Positions 18,919 through 27,521 of a DNA stretch of 64,000 nt are shown piece by piece. The stretch comes from Phycisphaerales bacterium (GTDB taxonomy: Bacteria > Planctomycetota > Phycisphaerae > UBA1845): contig JADZBE010000033.1 of NCBI GenBank assembly GCA_020852275.1, forward strand, positions 62,001-126,000. The letters are read 5' to 3'. The first letter of the stretch is position 1, and every line of letters starts with the position of its first letter. The notes beneath the pieces were generated by a model. That model was given only the letters and a program-made list of their open reading frames with translations, made no database searches and was not told the DNA's origin. Made by a program: the position numbers and the translations under genes.

Positions 18919-20325
18919 ATGAGGGACAGGGGAATGGGGCAGGAGCGGACCACCCGCGACTTGTTTGCGTCCACGCACGGTGCGCCGGCGGCAGCCTCGA
19001 ATGCGCCGCACCGCGGCCGCGCGTCAGGATGGTGTGCGGCGATGATCGCGGCCGCCCTGCTATACGGTTCATGGATTCCCTTCGATCTGGACCTTTCGCG
19101 TCTGTCGGTCGTCACCCATCGCACGATTCCCCCGCTCGGTTTCCCATCCAGCGATCTTGAAGACCTTTTGGTCAACCTTCTTGTGTACATGCCGCTCGGC
19201 GCGGCGATCACGCTGCGCGGCTGGGGCAGCACGACCGGCCGGCGTGCATTCGTGTGGAGAGCCGCGCTCCTGGGCGCGCTGGTCAGTTTTGCCGCTGAAC
19301 TCGTGCAGACGCTCAGCGCGCTGCGCATGGCTTCCTGGATCGACGTGGCCGTGAACACCTTGGGCGCTACGCTCGGCGCCTTGATGGCGCCCGCCTTGCT
19401 CCTCGTGCTGGGGCGTGGCGCCTTGCGAATGCGGCAGGCGTTCAGCTCGGCGCCGCTCATGGCGCTGGCCTTGGTGATGTCGCTTCTGTGGATGTTGATC
19501 AGCCTCGCGCCGTTTGATTTCGTGCCCAACACCGTGGAGTTGCACGATCGATTTCTGGCCGCGAACTGGCAGATGGCGGGGGCGCTGCCAAGCGATGCCT
19601 GGGGAATGCTGGCGACGCTGGCACGATATGCACCGCTGATGATCGCGTGCGGGTGCCTGGCGCTGGCGCGGATGCGCGGCGGATGGGCGCGCGTCGACGC
19701 CCTGTTCTCGGCGGCCAAGCACGCCTTTCTGCTCGGCGCCGTCGTCGAGGTGATCCAGATTTTCGTCGTTTCGCAGTCGTTCGAGCTTGCCGGCGTTCCC
19801 GAGGCCTGCCTCGTGGGAGCGGTGGGAGCGGCACTGACGGTGATCGCGACGCGAGTGGAGGGTCAAGCTTGGGCAACGAAGCCTTTGCGCCTGAACCGCG
19901 CGTTCATGCCAACGTTGGTCCTGCTTGCCATTGCGGGAGTTGGCGTCGCGGCCGAGGGTGTGCTCACCGCGGGCGAGTCCCGCGTCCTCCAGTTCCCGGC
20001 GATGCCACGGTTCCTGCCTCCGTTTGAGGCCGTCTGGCGACTCTCCACGGTCCACGCGCTGGGGGAGCTTGCGGGGATGGTGGCGATCCAGGGCGTGTGG
20101 GCGCTGTTGCTGATGGCGCTGCTCGGCGGGCGACGCAGCGCGCGGATGCCGATCCTGTTGATGATCGCCGCCGCGTCGGTTTCCCTGGCGTCGCAGGCAT
20201 GGAGAGGCGTCGGGCCGGCCGGAATGGACTTGACGGCGCCGGTCGTGGCGCTGGCGATCGCGGCGGGATTGACGCGTATTTATGTCAACTTGCGACCCCC
20301 GGTCCCTGCGCAGCGTCATGCCTGA
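18919..20325 (+). CDS. VanZ-like multi-spanning membrane protein
   Basis: This protein of about 468 residues has roughly ten hydrophobic helices. The N-terminal half carries a VanZ signature: DLLVNLLVYMPLGAA, then a helix ending VSFAAELVQTL, then MASWIDVAVNTLGATLGA. The second half repeats the theme more loosely (AFLLGAVVEVIQIFV), suggesting duplicated VanZ-like units. VanZ proteins are membrane proteins tied to glycopeptide resistance or unknown envelope roles. ATG 18919 is used; TTG 18913 and ATG 18934 are alternatives. The actual role here is unknown. Confidence 0.7.
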   Translation: MRDRGMGQERTTRDLFASTHGAPAAASNAPHRGRASGWCAAMIAAALLYGSWIPFDLDLSRLSVVTHRTIPPLGFPSSDLEDLLVNLLVYMPLGAAITLRGWGSTTGRRAFVWRAALLGALVSFAAELVQTLSALRMASWIDVAVNTLGATLGALMAPALLLVLGRGALRMRQAFSSAPLMALALVMSLLWMLISLAPFDFVPNTVELHDRFLAANWQMAGALPSDAWGMLATLARYAPLMIACGCLALARMRGGWARVDALFSAAKHAFLLGAVVEVIQIFVVSQSFELAGVPEACLVGAVGAALTVIATRVEGQAWATKPLRLNRAFMPTLVLLAIAGVGVAAEGVLTAGESRVLQFPAMPRFLPPFEAVWRLSTVHALGELAGMVAIQGVWALLLMALLGGRRSARMPILLMIAAASVSLASQAWRGVGPAGMDLTAPVVALAIAAGLTRIYVNLRPPVPAQRHA

Positions 20326-20441
20326 TGTATCGCTGAGCGGTTTCTCGTTCGGGCGGAAGCCGCCAGTCGCCGTGATCGTGCGCAGGCACATCCTGCGCAC
20401 GGCGTTCGCCTTCCTCGCCCGATTCATCCGATAGACGTTCG

Positions 20442-22892
20442 ATGGCTGTGCTTGATGTTCAGGTGCTGGCCCGGCTGGCCCGCGCGGCGCTGTCGGCGAA
20501 GGATCCCTACGCCTACGCCCGCGTTGTGCCGCTGCTCGCGCAGGCGCTGCCCGGCGAGGGCGAATGGGCGGCGGGGTACGTACAGTGCCTGCTCAGGCTG
20601 GGGTTGCACGCCGCGGCGCGCGAGGTGATCGACCGGGTGGGCGCGGGAGCGTGCAGCGAGTCGGAGCAGGAGGCGCTCCGGTCTGCGGCGGACGGTCCGC
20701 GCGGCGGGCGCGTGCCGTGGGATTCGCGCAGGCGCCGCTTCAAAGCAAACCTGGCCCTGCTCGCCAAACGCGATCCTCGCACCGCTCGTCGGGTTGAAAC
20801 AGCTTGGGTTGAGCATCACACCGAGTTCGAACTGCATCAGACGCCCCAGGGCGAGATGCACGTGAAGCGGACCGGCGCCGTCTGGCCTCCGGCATGGCTG
20901 CCGTTCCTGGACGAACACCGCACTCAGGCGGCGCCTCGTCTGGCGCTTTCCGCTCAAGGACTGCTCCCGACGCCACTCGTGTTTGTCGGGCTTGGGTTGG
21001 GTTGGGAATTCATGGAAGGCTATGCGAAGACGCAGAAGGTCTTCCTGGAGGCATCGTCCGCAATCTATGTAGTTGAACAGAAGCCCGAGGCGCTCGCCGT
21101 CTTGCTGCACATTCACGACTGGCGCGAAATCCTGGCCGACGCACGCGTGGCATGGTTTGTCGGAGAGGATGCCGTCGCCCGGTTCCGCGCGTTGTTGGAA
21201 TCCGACACGCAGTGGCCGCTGACGGATCGCGTCTACGCGCTTCCGCTCGATGGTCCGGCGGATGCTTCGACGGTTCACGCGACGATCACGTCCGTCGCAA
21301 AGCGACGGCAGGCGAAGATCACGGAGCTTCAAGCGGCGATTGCGGACCGCTATGCCGGACGCGACGCGGCCTACTGGGCGCGGCGATTCAGCGAAGCCGC
21401 GGACGAGGCAGGGCGCGCGAAATGCGAGCCGCTGCGCATCCTCTGCCTGACCTCGATGCATACGACTTTCCTGCAATACAGCATGCGCGACTGCATCAAG
21501 GCGCTGGATCGCATGGGACATCAAACCCGGCTCATCATCGAGCCGTCGCCATACCAGCCGCTCGATCCGGTTTCCGTGCTCCAGGCGCAGCATGAGTTTC
21601 AGCCAGACCTGATCTTCCTGCTGTCGCGCATGCGCTATGAAATGACGGGCCTTTTGCACCCGGCCATCCCCTCGCTCACATGGGATCAGGATCAGCTCCC
21701 GTGGGTCTTCGATCCCAACAAGAAGCCGCAACTGGCGTGGAACGACTTTCTCATGGGATTTGCCGCAGCCAGTGCCCCGCGGCGGTTCAACTGGCCCGCA
21801 CATCGCTGCATGATGTGTGAAATGGCCGGCAGCGCGGACACATATCTTGCCGAGCCGCTGTCGGAATCGGAGCTGGCGCCCTACCGATGCGATGTCTCAT
21901 ACGTCAGTCATGCGTCTGCGACCGTGGAAGATGAAATGCGTGCAGTGGAATCATGGCTTCCGGACGAAAAGTTGAGACTGCTTTTCCGTGAAGTCGCGCC
22001 GCCGCTCATCGAGTATTGGAAACAGGGCGGTGAGTTTCCCGCTCCGATCATGACACCGCTTATCGACGCTTGTGAAGCAAAGGGCTGGAGCTGGACGGTC
22101 GAGGAGCTGGGGCGCGTCACGCAGGTGATTCAACGCCTAGGCGACCGCGCGTTTCGTCATGTGGCTCTCGAATGGGTGGCCGACTGGGCAGATCGAACTG
22201 GCCGGACGTTTCATATCTACGGCAATGGCTGGGAGCGTCATCTTCGATTGGCTCAATACGCCAAGGGACCGACTCGCAACGGAGAGGCGCTCCGCGCCAT
22301 CTATCAGTCTTCCGTCATCAACCTGCAACTCATGGGCTTCGGATTTCTACATCAGCGGGCACTGGACGGGCTGATGGCGGGTGGGTTCTTTCTGGCCCGC
22401 CGCTCGGGCTCCGATAGTCATGGAGAGGTCATGCGAAAGCTGGAAGCACTCCTTGATGAGGAGGGAGCTTACAAGTGGGCCGCACTTGAAACCATAAGCG
22501 ATTCTGCAAAGCGTAGGCTCATCAAAGATCTGTTCCAAAAATGGGGTGCCGATCCCAGGACACTAAACGATTACACCATGGACGTTATCCGCGCCGGGGC
22601 ACGAAAGAAATGCGCGCTGGATAACTTCCCCGGTTTCGAGGAGATTGCCTTTTCAAACCCGACGGAATTTAAATGCCAAGCGGACCGATTTCTACTGGAC
22701 GGAAAAAATCGAAGGTTGCTGGCGGAGCGCATGCGAAGAGCGGTGTTCGAGGAGTTCTCATACGACTCCCGGATGCGCCAAATGCCAATCTTCATCCAGC
22801 ATGGGTTTCGCACTGAAGCCGCAAAGCCCAACATGCCTGAAGCGGTTCGCGATGGCATCCACCATCTTGTGGCCGCGCCGGCAATACCATGA
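20442..22892 (+). CDS. Large glycosyltransferase: Maf/DUF115-like N-terminus plus CgeB-like C-terminus
   Basis: This is an 816-residue cytosolic protein. The middle N-terminal part (about residues 170-265: PLVFVGLGLGWEFMEGY, IYVVEQKPEALAVLL, WREILADARVAWFVGED) looks like the N-terminal domain of Maf/DUF115 flagellin-modifying transferases. From about 340 on (LRILCLTSMHTTFLQYSM, FQPDLIFLLSRM) it resembles CgeB/DUF3880-type glycosyltransferases, with the terminal block AIYQSSVINLQLMGFGFLHQRALDGLMAGG typical of GT-B enzymes. The first 100 residues are helical repeats. The fusion is inferred from motifs only. It points tail-to-tail at the next gene, which may be glycan-related. Confidence 0.65.
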   Translation: MAVLDVQVLARLARAALSAKDPYAYARVVPLLAQALPGEGEWAAGYVQCLLRLGLHAAAREVIDRVGAGACSESEQEALRSAADGPRGGRVPWDSRRRRFKANLALLAKRDPRTARRVETAWVEHHTEFELHQTPQGEMHVKRTGAVWPPAWLPFLDEHRTQAAPRLALSAQGLLPTPLVFVGLGLGWEFMEGYAKTQKVFLEASSAIYVVEQKPEALAVLLHIHDWREILADARVAWFVGEDAVARFRALLESDTQWPLTDRVYALPLDGPADASTVHATITSVAKRRQAKITELQAAIADRYAGRDAAYWARRFSEAADEAGRAKCEPLRILCLTSMHTTFLQYSMRDCIKALDRMGHQTRLIIEPSPYQPLDPVSVLQAQHEFQPDLIFLLSRMRYEMTGLLHPAIPSLTWDQDQLPWVFDPNKKPQLAWNDFLMGFAAASAPRRFNWPAHRCMMCEMAGSADTYLAEPLSESELAPYRCDVSYVSHASATVEDEMRAVESWLPDEKLRLLFREVAPPLIEYWKQGGEFPAPIMTPLIDACEAKGWSWTVEELGRVTQVIQRLGDRAFRHVALEWVADWADRTGRTFHIYGNGWERHLRLAQYAKGPTRNGEALRAIYQSSVINLQLMGFGFLHQRALDGLMAGGFFLARRSGSDSHGEVMRKLEALLDEEGAYKWAALETISDSAKRRLIKDLFQKWGADPRTLNDYTMDVIRAGARKKCALDNFPGFEEIAFSNPTEFKCQADRFLLDGKNRRLLAERMRRAVFEEFSYDSRMRQMPIFIQHGFRTEAAKPNMPEAVRDGIHHLVAAPAIP

Positions 22893-22944
22893 TCGCATCC
22901 AGCGCCAGGTAAACTTTCAAACGGCGCAATTCGCACACTGGCAC

Positions 22945-24069
22945 TCAAGACTGGATGGAAGCATGGTGTTCCAATATGGGCGCACCGCTCTGTAAGCGCG
23001 TCTTTGCCGATCGTTCAACTTCGACGCTCGGCGCTGGTCGCAAAAGCGCGTCGGATGCCTCAACCAAAATGGAACAGTCCCCAGGCGAGGGACAAAAGCG
23101 CTCAAGCCAGCAGAGCAGATGCCTGGGCTCGTAAAAGACTTCCACGGGAATTCGATAGAGTCGCGCCAGCTCCGTATAGTCAATGTACTCGCCCGCCCGC
23201 ATAAGAATATACAGCGACTTTCGGCACACTGCGGGAAGATACAAGTTGCCGCCCTGCGGACCAATGACAAACTGGGCTGCATTGTAAAGGGCCAGTTGAC
23301 GGCAATTGCGGTCTGCAACGCGTTTTAGGCAATTATATTCTGCGCGCATGTCCCACGTCGCGCCGTCACCGCCAAAGATGTCGGTGTCGTCGAGCATCAA
23401 ATGTTGATCGACCGCGGTCGTTTCGGTAAAGTGATTGTACACAACGCCATATCCGTTTTTAACAAGCAGGTCGCGCAGTGCAAGCAACGTTGGGCGATCA
23501 AAAAAATTGACGGGATTGTCAAAGGTGTCCGGCCATTGCACAAAGTACTTGTTGTTGATCACAACGATAGGGCGGTCGGGAAGGGGGGACCATGCCTTGA
23601 TAAACGAGTAGTTCGGGGCGGCGTAGCAGGCTTCGTCAATGCGCTTGTGAATATTTTTCGTGGTCCATTCCATGCCGCCTATGCGAATAATGCGCTTGTT
23701 GATCAGGTCGTGTCCGGGATGGACAAGCACGTTACCTCCCAGTCGAGCTTTCATGCGAGCGTAAACCTGAGGCGTGCCCCATGATCCCGCGACATAGGAA
23801 GCCGGCGCTTCCTTGTGCTCATCACTGAAATCATAGAATGCCTTTGATCCTGGGCGCGAAACTGTTTGGAGGCGAAGTCCAGACGACTGCTTCAGATAGC
23901 GCAGGTAAGGTATCCAGGAGATAAGCTCATAGCCGAACTCGCCCAAAAAGCAGAACCAGGCACGCTCAGCTTCGGCGATCGAAAGCTCGATCGGTTCTTC
24001 GTGGCAAGTGGTTGCGCAATCCGCTAAGCGGGCATGGCGGCATGAAGAGGTTCTGGTGCGTCGACCCAC
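22945..24069 (-). CDS. Possible glycosyltransferase or glycan enzyme, start uncertain
   Basis: Residues FCFLGEFGYELISWIPYLRYLK begin the conserved-looking part. Later FVIGPQGGNLYLPAVC resembles the GPxG-N block of GT61-like transferases, but I do not recognise the family firmly. The frame lacks ATG in the right place. The best start is GTG 24069, with GGAG about 8 nt before it, which makes the gene overlap the 3' end of glf by 46 nt. The first 25 residues then lie in an alternate frame of glf. A frameshift or unusual start near 24000 is also possible. GC content is lower than in neighbours, as in glf. Confidence 0.5.
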   Translation of the reverse strand: MGRRTRTSSCRHARLADCATTCHEEPIELSIAEAERAWFCFLGEFGYELISWIPYLRYLKQSSGLRLQTVSRPGSKAFYDFSDEHKEAPASYVAGSWGTPQVYARMKARLGGNVLVHPGHDLINKRIIRIGGMEWTTKNIHKRIDEACYAAPNYSFIKAWSPLPDRPIVVINNKYFVQWPDTFDNPVNFFDRPTLLALRDLLVKNGYGVVYNHFTETTAVDQHLMLDDTDIFGGDGATWDMRAEYNCLKRVADRNCRQLALYNAAQFVIGPQGGNLYLPAVCRKSLYILMRAGEYIDYTELARLYRIPVEVFYEPRHLLCWLERFCPSPGDCSILVEASDALLRPAPSVEVERSAKTRLQSGAPILEHHASIQS

Positions 24070-25175
24070 TGTCTGGTCTCCAACAGGCGCCGACCCAACA
24101 GCAAAGCGCGGGCGATCGCCTGATCCATGTCGTAGTACTGATACTCGCCCAAGCGTCCGCAGATGAGCACGCGGGATTCTCCGCCGGCCAGGGCCCGGTA
24201 GCGTTGATACCGATGGTTGTTGGCAGCGTCCGGGAACGGATACTCCAGGAGGTCTTCTTCGGGTTCCGGAGTGCAGGGCGTCTCCGAGGTCAGCAAGGTT
24301 CCTTTTGTGCGTTGCAAGAGGAATTGCGGAAGCATATGCTTCCATTCAATGCATCGCAGAGAAGACGAGTTGGGATCCGGATCGTTGATTTGAACGCAGG
24401 GTTGGACCAGAGTGACGTCGGGAAGGTGGCGCGTGCTGCGGCGCTGCGCGCGGTAATTAAGACGGCCGAAGCAATAGTTGAAGTAGGCGTCAATGGCGCC
24501 TGTGTAGATAACCATGTTTTTTGGTGTAAAGTGGCCCCGGTAGGCGAGGTAGTCGCAGTTGAGCTCGACAGGAATGCCGTCGAGCATGCGCTGAACCATG
24601 GCCGTATAGCCGTTGGCCGGAATGCCCTGGTGTTTTTTGTTGGGCGTGAGGCGGGGATCATCGTCCTGCCGGACGTCGAACCTTTTTGCCAAGGATCGTG
24701 AAAGTGTGCGCGCGCTGACGCCCCATTGTTTTTCGGTGTATCCCTTGACGAAATCTTCGTATATGCGACGAGGCATCATGGCGAGTGAAGCGTCTTCAAA
24801 GTTGTCAGGTGTTCCCAGATACTCCGGCTTCCATGGATCGCCCAAGGTGCGCCGTATGTAGCTTCCTGCAACAGGCCAGTTTTCGAGGTTGCCTCTTACA
24901 CGGGATTTGACGACTGCCTCGAAAGGAAAAAACGATGCGAAACGGTTGACAAAGCGCCACAGCTCGTCGCTTGAGGTGCGGAAATAGTGGGGACCATGTA
25001 GACCCATGCGAATGCCACATGGGTGAAGCGCGTCAGCGACGTTGCCGCCAATGATTTGTCGCCGCTCTACGACGAGCGTTTGAAACCCCTGATCGGTCAG
25101 GAACCGGGCAAGAGTCGCACCGGTCAGGCCGCTGCCGATAATGACAAAATCTGGACGCACCGGGAGTCTCACCAA
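24024..25175 (-). CDS. glf: UDP-galactopyranose mutase
   Basis: This 383-residue flavoenzyme converts UDP-galactopyranose to UDP-galactofuranose for surface glycans. The FAD-binding IIGSGLTGATLARFL is at residues 12-26. The family blocks IIGGNVADAL, HGPHYFRTSSDELW, FVKGYTEKQWG and ALAGGESRVLICGRLGEYQYYDMDQAI are present. It is read with the following minus-strand gene, which overlaps it. The two form a small glycan operon, possibly acquired horizontally, since base composition is lower in GC than around it (impression, not computed). Confidence 0.92.
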   Translation of the reverse strand: MVRLPVRPDFVIIGSGLTGATLARFLTDQGFQTLVVERRQIIGGNVADALHPCGIRMGLHGPHYFRTSSDELWRFVNRFASFFPFEAVVKSRVRGNLENWPVAGSYIRRTLGDPWKPEYLGTPDNFEDASLAMMPRRIYEDFVKGYTEKQWGVSARTLSRSLAKRFDVRQDDDPRLTPNKKHQGIPANGYTAMVQRMLDGIPVELNCDYLAYRGHFTPKNMVIYTGAIDAYFNYCFGRLNYRAQRRSTRHLPDVTLVQPCVQINDPDPNSSSLRCIEWKHMLPQFLLQRTKGTLLTSETPCTPEPEEDLLEYPFPDAANNHRYQRYRALAGGESRVLICGRLGEYQYYDMDQAIARALLLGRRLLETRQWVDAPEPLHAAMPA

Positions 25176-25678
25176 GGGCGTGTGTCAGCGCAGTATGCTT
25201 CCGTTTGGGTTGCCGGCAAACAAGACGCTTTCGGCGTATCTATCGGCGGATGCAGCAGCGCGGGACCAGCGCAAAATCTGCTGTGCGGAAGTGTTAAGTG
25301 AAGGGCGGGGCAGGTTTGTTGCAGGCGGCGATATCGCAATTTGGACGGCGTTGACGGAGGGATGTGGTGGTGGTGTGCAAGGCTGCCGGATGCGAACGCT
25401 GTGAAATGGCTCCTTTAGCGGGGCAGGTTTATCGCTGCGGTTGTTCGGGGCAGAGGTTGTTTGCCCGGCGGTGCAAGGCCGGCGGTCTTGGCGTAAATAA
25501 CGCGCAGGACCAGCGCCATCATGTGGCGAAGGCATCGCCGTCGATAGGTTGTGTGCCGTCATGTGTGAGTGGGTCGAGGTGGAGCATCGACCGCAAACGA
25601 GTTGGCCCGTTGGACCGAACGTTGGGCTGGGGCAGGACGCCCGCGCCGCAGGGCGTGCGCCGATTCGGGTCCCGGGCA
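25176..25678 (+). other. Intergenic region between divergent glf and cobalamin-fold gene
   Basis: About 500 nt without a gene I can support. Open frames here have no recognisable protein features. It must contain the promoters for glf (minus) and for the gene at 25679 (plus), but no convincing -35/-10 pair stood out. Confidence 0.4.
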
Positions 25679-26422
25679 ATGGAGTTTCGGTTTATGCCAA
25701 TTTCGAATTGTTTCGAGCGTTACCTCGCCTTCCTTCAGCGCGGCGAGCGTTGCCCCTGCCGTGAGATCGCCGCGGAAGTTCTTGCCGCCATTTCCGATCC
25801 CGCACACATTTATGAGGAACTTCTCTGGCCTGCGATGACGCGCATCGAAGCGCTTTATCGTGAGGATCGCATCAACACGGCCACGGAGCGCATGGCGACG
25901 CGCATCAACCGTGCGATCGCGGACCAGATGCAGGTTCACCTGAGGCAGCAGACGCCGCACGGACGCCAGGTCATCATTGCCTGCCCGAACGCGGAGCCGG
26001 AAGAGCTGGGCGCCCAGATGCTCAGCGACCTGCTGGAGTCGCGCGGCTGGCGCGTGTTTTTTCTGGGCGGCGGCGTGCCCAGCGACGAGATTCTCACCCT
26101 CGTGGGGCAGGTGCGCCCGGAGATTCTGCTGATTTACGGAACTCAACCCTCGGGCGTGCCGGAAGTGCGGCGCCTTGTGGAACTGATCCGCGAGGTGGGC
26201 GTACAAGCGACGATGAACATTATCGTTTCGGGCGGCGTATTCGATCGCGCGGACGGTCTATGGCGCGAAGTAAATGCTGATCATTTCGCCGAGGACATCG
26301 GCGAGGCCGTCGAGCTGATCGAAACCGTTCAGCCGCGCAAACCTGACATACGGGTGGACGGCGCGCCTCGTAAGCGGAGGCGCCGCCGCCGAAACAATGA
26401 ATTGGAGTCGGTCGGCGCCTGA
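25679..26422 (+). CDS. Cobalamin-binding-fold protein lacking the DxHxxG ligand motif
   Basis: This is a 247-residue protein. Residues 1-85 form a helical cap of the B12-binding-2 type (ERYLAFLQRGERCPCREIAAEVL, WPAMTRIEALYREDRIN). Residues about 95-225 are a Rossmann-like B12-binding domain (VIIACPNAEPEELGAQML, WRVFFLGGGVPSDEIL, VRPEILLIYGTQ, NIIVSGGVF). In cobalamin proteins the first loop is DxHxxG; here it reads NAEPEELG, so the lower histidine ligand is missing. There is no MerR DNA-binding domain. The C-terminus is a polyarginine tail (KRRRRRR). Either it binds cobalamin base-on or it has a different ligand. ATG 25694 is an alternative start. Confidence 0.75.
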   Translation: MEFRFMPISNCFERYLAFLQRGERCPCREIAAEVLAAISDPAHIYEELLWPAMTRIEALYREDRINTATERMATRINRAIADQMQVHLRQQTPHGRQVIIACPNAEPEELGAQMLSDLLESRGWRVFFLGGGVPSDEILTLVGQVRPEILLIYGTQPSGVPEVRRLVELIREVGVQATMNIIVSGGVFDRADGLWREVNADHFAEDIGEAVELIETVQPRKPDIRVDGAPRKRRRRRRNNELESVGA

Positions 26423-26513
26423 TCAAGGCGGGTTCTTTCCATCGGCGGATGCCGCGATCACTAACCAGATGTGCGCGATCACGGTCGCCGCGCGGACCCT
26501 GATGCAGAGAAGG

Positions 26514-27521
26514 CTACTGGGGCTGGTCGGTAAGCCAGCCGACGCGACGCGAAAGCGCCAGCAACGGCGCGATCAGCACGGCGATCACGACCATCAGCAC
26601 ACTACCTGCCGCGGCCGCCCGCCCCATGCGATAGGGCGACTCAAAGGCCGTGCGATACAAGTAGTGGGATACGAAGACGAGGTTGTCGTGCTGAGCGCGG
26701 TTCTGAAGCACGAGCGATTCAGTGAAGCTCTGCATGGCGTAGATTACGCCGATGACCGCGTTGAAGGCCAAGACGGGTCGAAGGAGCGGAACGGTGACGT
26801 GGCGCAGGCGCCCCCAGCGCCCCGCGCCATCCAGCATGGCGCACTCGGTCAATTCCAGGGGAATGCGCCGAAGACCCGCAAGCAGGATCAGCGCCGGTCC
26901 GCCCACGGACCAAAGATGGATCAGGACGAGCGCCGGCTTGCAGCCCGCAGGCGAGAACAGCCAGCCGGGCATGGGCCAATCCTGCGCTGCATGGCCGCTT
27001 CTCCATTGGGCGATCGCGCCAAGGAGGCGGTAGATGGCGCGGAGAATGGCGTTCAGCCATCCAAACTGCGGATTCAAGAACCAGCTCCACACAATGAGGG
27101 ACGCCACGCCGCCCAGCAGCCAAGGCAAATACACAAGGATGCGCAGCAGAAGCGTGCAGCGCGTGCCTTGATTCAACAGCAGGGCAATCGCCAGGGCAGT
27201 CATGAGTTCCAGGGGAACGACCATTGCCGTGTAGGCAAGCGAGTTCCTCAATGCACGGAAAAACAGAGGGTCCGTTGACGCCGCACGCGAACCAAGGCCC
27301 TCAGTCCTGTCCGGCTGCGGTGAAGCTGAGGGTGCGGTTGCGCCGAGAATGTCGCGATAATTCTTCAGACCTGCGCAGGTGAGCGTTCCGGCGTGGAAGC
27401 CGTCCCATTGGGTCATTGAAATCGCCACAGTCGCCAACAGCGGGATGATCGTCAGTATGAGAAGCCCGATCGCCAGCGGCGCCGCAAACGCGGCCATGCC
27501 TTCTCGTTTGCGGGAAATCAC
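26514..27521 (-). CDS. Sugar ABC transporter permease (MalF/UgpA type)
   Basis: This 335-residue protein has about six membrane helices. The EAA loop that meets the ATPase is ELTECAMLDGAGRWGRLRHVTVP near residues 235-257. MISRK then a hydrophobic helix and TQWDGF are typical of MalF/UgpA-type permeases. The start is GTG 27521, overlapping the stop of the solute-binding protein gene (GTGA). It carries an extra periplasmic stretch (about residues 60-85). No second permease (MalG/UgpE type) or ATPase is adjacent, so the importer is incomplete here. Confidence 0.85.
   Translation of the reverse strand: MISRKREGMAAFAAPLAIGLLILTIIPLLATVAISMTQWDGFHAGTLTCAGLKNYRDILGATAPSASPQPDRTEGLGSRAASTDPLFFRALRNSLAYTAMVVPLELMTALAIALLLNQGTRCTLLLRILVYLPWLLGGVASLIVWSWFLNPQFGWLNAILRAIYRLLGAIAQWRSGHAAQDWPMPGWLFSPAGCKPALVLIHLWSVGGPALILLAGLRRIPLELTECAMLDGAGRWGRLRHVTVPLLRPVLAFNAVIGVIYAMQSFTESLVLQNRAQHDNLVFVSHYLYRTAFESPYRMGRAAAAGSVLMVVIAVLIAPLLALSRRVGWLTDQPQ

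Noticed and set aside
20318..20434. 38-residue open frame after the VanZ-like gene
   Set aside because: Overlaps the preceding stop, has no ribosome site and no homologue I recognise.
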